This document shows positions 63,601 to 64,000 of a DNA stretch of 64,000 nucleotides, piece by piece. This DNA comes from CAKZLS01 sp963701445 (lineage in GTDB: Bacteria > Pseudomonadota > Alphaproteobacteria > Rhodospirillales > Defluviicoccaceae): the NCBI GenBank assembly GCA_963701445.1, contig CAVPAM010000004.1:5223-69222 (forward strand), written 5' to 3'. The notes beneath the pieces are model-generated. The model made no database searches, had not been told where the DNA came from, and worked only from the letters and a program-made list of their open reading frames with translations. Numbering within the stretch: position 1 is the first letter of the stretch; the number at the start of each line of letters is the position of its first letter. A program made the position numbers and the translations under genes.

Positions 63601-64000
63601 CTAGGCTCCCGCGGAGGCGGCCAATCGCGGTTGTTCCAAGCCCGGCTCCGGCCCAACCGGTTCGGCGTGCAGAAGCCGGATCGATCCATCCAGGTACTGG
63701 GTCTTGGCGGCCGCCCGGCTGAGCTTACCCGAGGAGGTGAAGATCAGCGAGCGCGCCGGAACCAGAACGACCTCGCAGCGGACGCCGGCGGTCTTGTGGA
63801 TGACCGCCGCGACCTCCTTGACCAGGGCGGACTGTTTGTCCAGATCGTTGACATAGCATTCGACGACGACCACCACGCGTTCCTCGCCATTGTCGTCCGC
63901 CACCGAGAACGCCGCCGCGCATCCGCTTCGCACGCCCGGAATGGTCTCGACCGCCCATTCCAGATCCTGCGGCCAGATGTTGCGGCCATTGCAGATGATC
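63601..64000 (-). CDS. Acyl-AMP ligase / acyl-ACP synthetase, C-terminal part (runs off the window)
   Basis: The last 132 codons of an adenylate-forming enzyme whose start lies beyond the window edge. It opens at the edge with IICNGRNIWPQDLEWAVE, the hinge and C-terminal-domain start typical of fatty acyl-AMP ligases, continues with GCAAAFSVAD, and has the catalytic-lysine segment SSGKLSRAAAKTQYLDG. In Caulobacter an acyl-ACP synthetase (AasR) charges the carrier for ceramide synthesis, which fits this position in the cluster. It is probably the first gene of the minus-strand unit seen, or one further in. Confidence 0.82.
   Translation of the reverse strand, partial: IICNGRNIWPQDLEWAVETIPGVRSGCAAAFSVADDNGEERVVVVVECYVNDLDKQSALVKEVAAVIHKTAGVRCEVVLVPARSLIFTSSGKLSRAAAKTQYLDGSIRLLHAEPVGPEPGLEQPRLAASAGA

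Overview
The window is GC-rich, densely coded DNA from a proteobacterium, most likely an alphaproteobacterium of the Rhodospirillales type. This is inferred from gene content: the lptD-surA-pdxA-rsmA string, yicC-gmk, holC-pepA, a cbpA-cbpM pair, a regulator of pyruvate phosphate dikinase/PEP synthase, and an spt/acyl-carrier-protein/epimerase/acyl-AMP-ligase set like the Caulobacter ceramide genes. No tRNA, rRNA or CRISPR array was recognised.

Layout. 0.1-6 kb: a GMC oxidoreductase, a decayed IS1380-type transposase, a DOMON-like/NamZ-like pair with coupled translation, and glutamate dehydrogenase. 6-13 kb: the most unusual locus, a run of minus-strand genes with short gaps or overlaps. In transcription order it encodes an exported surface-antigen-like protein, a Ser/Thr kinase joined through one membrane helix to a right-handed beta-helix, an FHA protein, a MotA/TolQ/ExbB-like membrane protein, a membrane-anchored vWA protein, a second FHA protein, a second membrane-anchored vWA protein, and perhaps a coiled-coil protein. 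I read it as a kinase/FHA-controlled, ion-driven envelope complex in which vWA proteins stand where ExbD or MotB would be. 13-16.8 kb: a glycine-zipper lipoprotein with tandem promoters, a three-PAS protein with a cysteine-less LOV-like domain, and cbpA-cbpM. 16.8-21.2 kb: an RND pump and its adaptor. 21.5-26.2 kb: a hydrolase, a DinG-like helicase and a DUF2189 membrane protein. 26.2-26.5 kb: a short nested inverted-repeat element.

26.5-45 kb: holC-pepA; a divergent AmmeMemoRadiSam pair (radical SAM enzyme and a Memo-AMMECR1 fusion); a lone CoxL-type molybdopterin subunit running into cysQ and a Sua5/TsaC gene; a D-2-hydroxyacid dehydrogenase; a GH17-GT2 beta-glucan synthase-like protein; a small secreted protein; PhoX; and a DmdC-like acyl-CoA dehydrogenase. 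45-53 kb: lptD, surA, pdxA and rsmA (the last three with overlapping starts and stops), a DMT transporter, and convergent yicC-gmk. An ISAs1-family element follows, then a large RTX protein with a DUF4114 domain and a clear terminator. 57.8-61 kb: ubiD, an SDR and the PpsR-type regulator. 61-64 kb (minus strand): the putative ceramide cluster, running off the window inside the acyl-AMP ligase gene.

Quality warning. At least twelve apparent single-base insertions or deletions interrupt otherwise well-preserved genes: RND adaptor x4, spt x3, and one each in the DinG-like helicase, DUF2189, Sua5, surA and RTX genes. Because surA and Sua5 are core genes and most indels fall in short G/C runs, sequencing or assembly error is likelier than mass pseudogenisation. 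These genes are annotated over their full extent with the break points stated.
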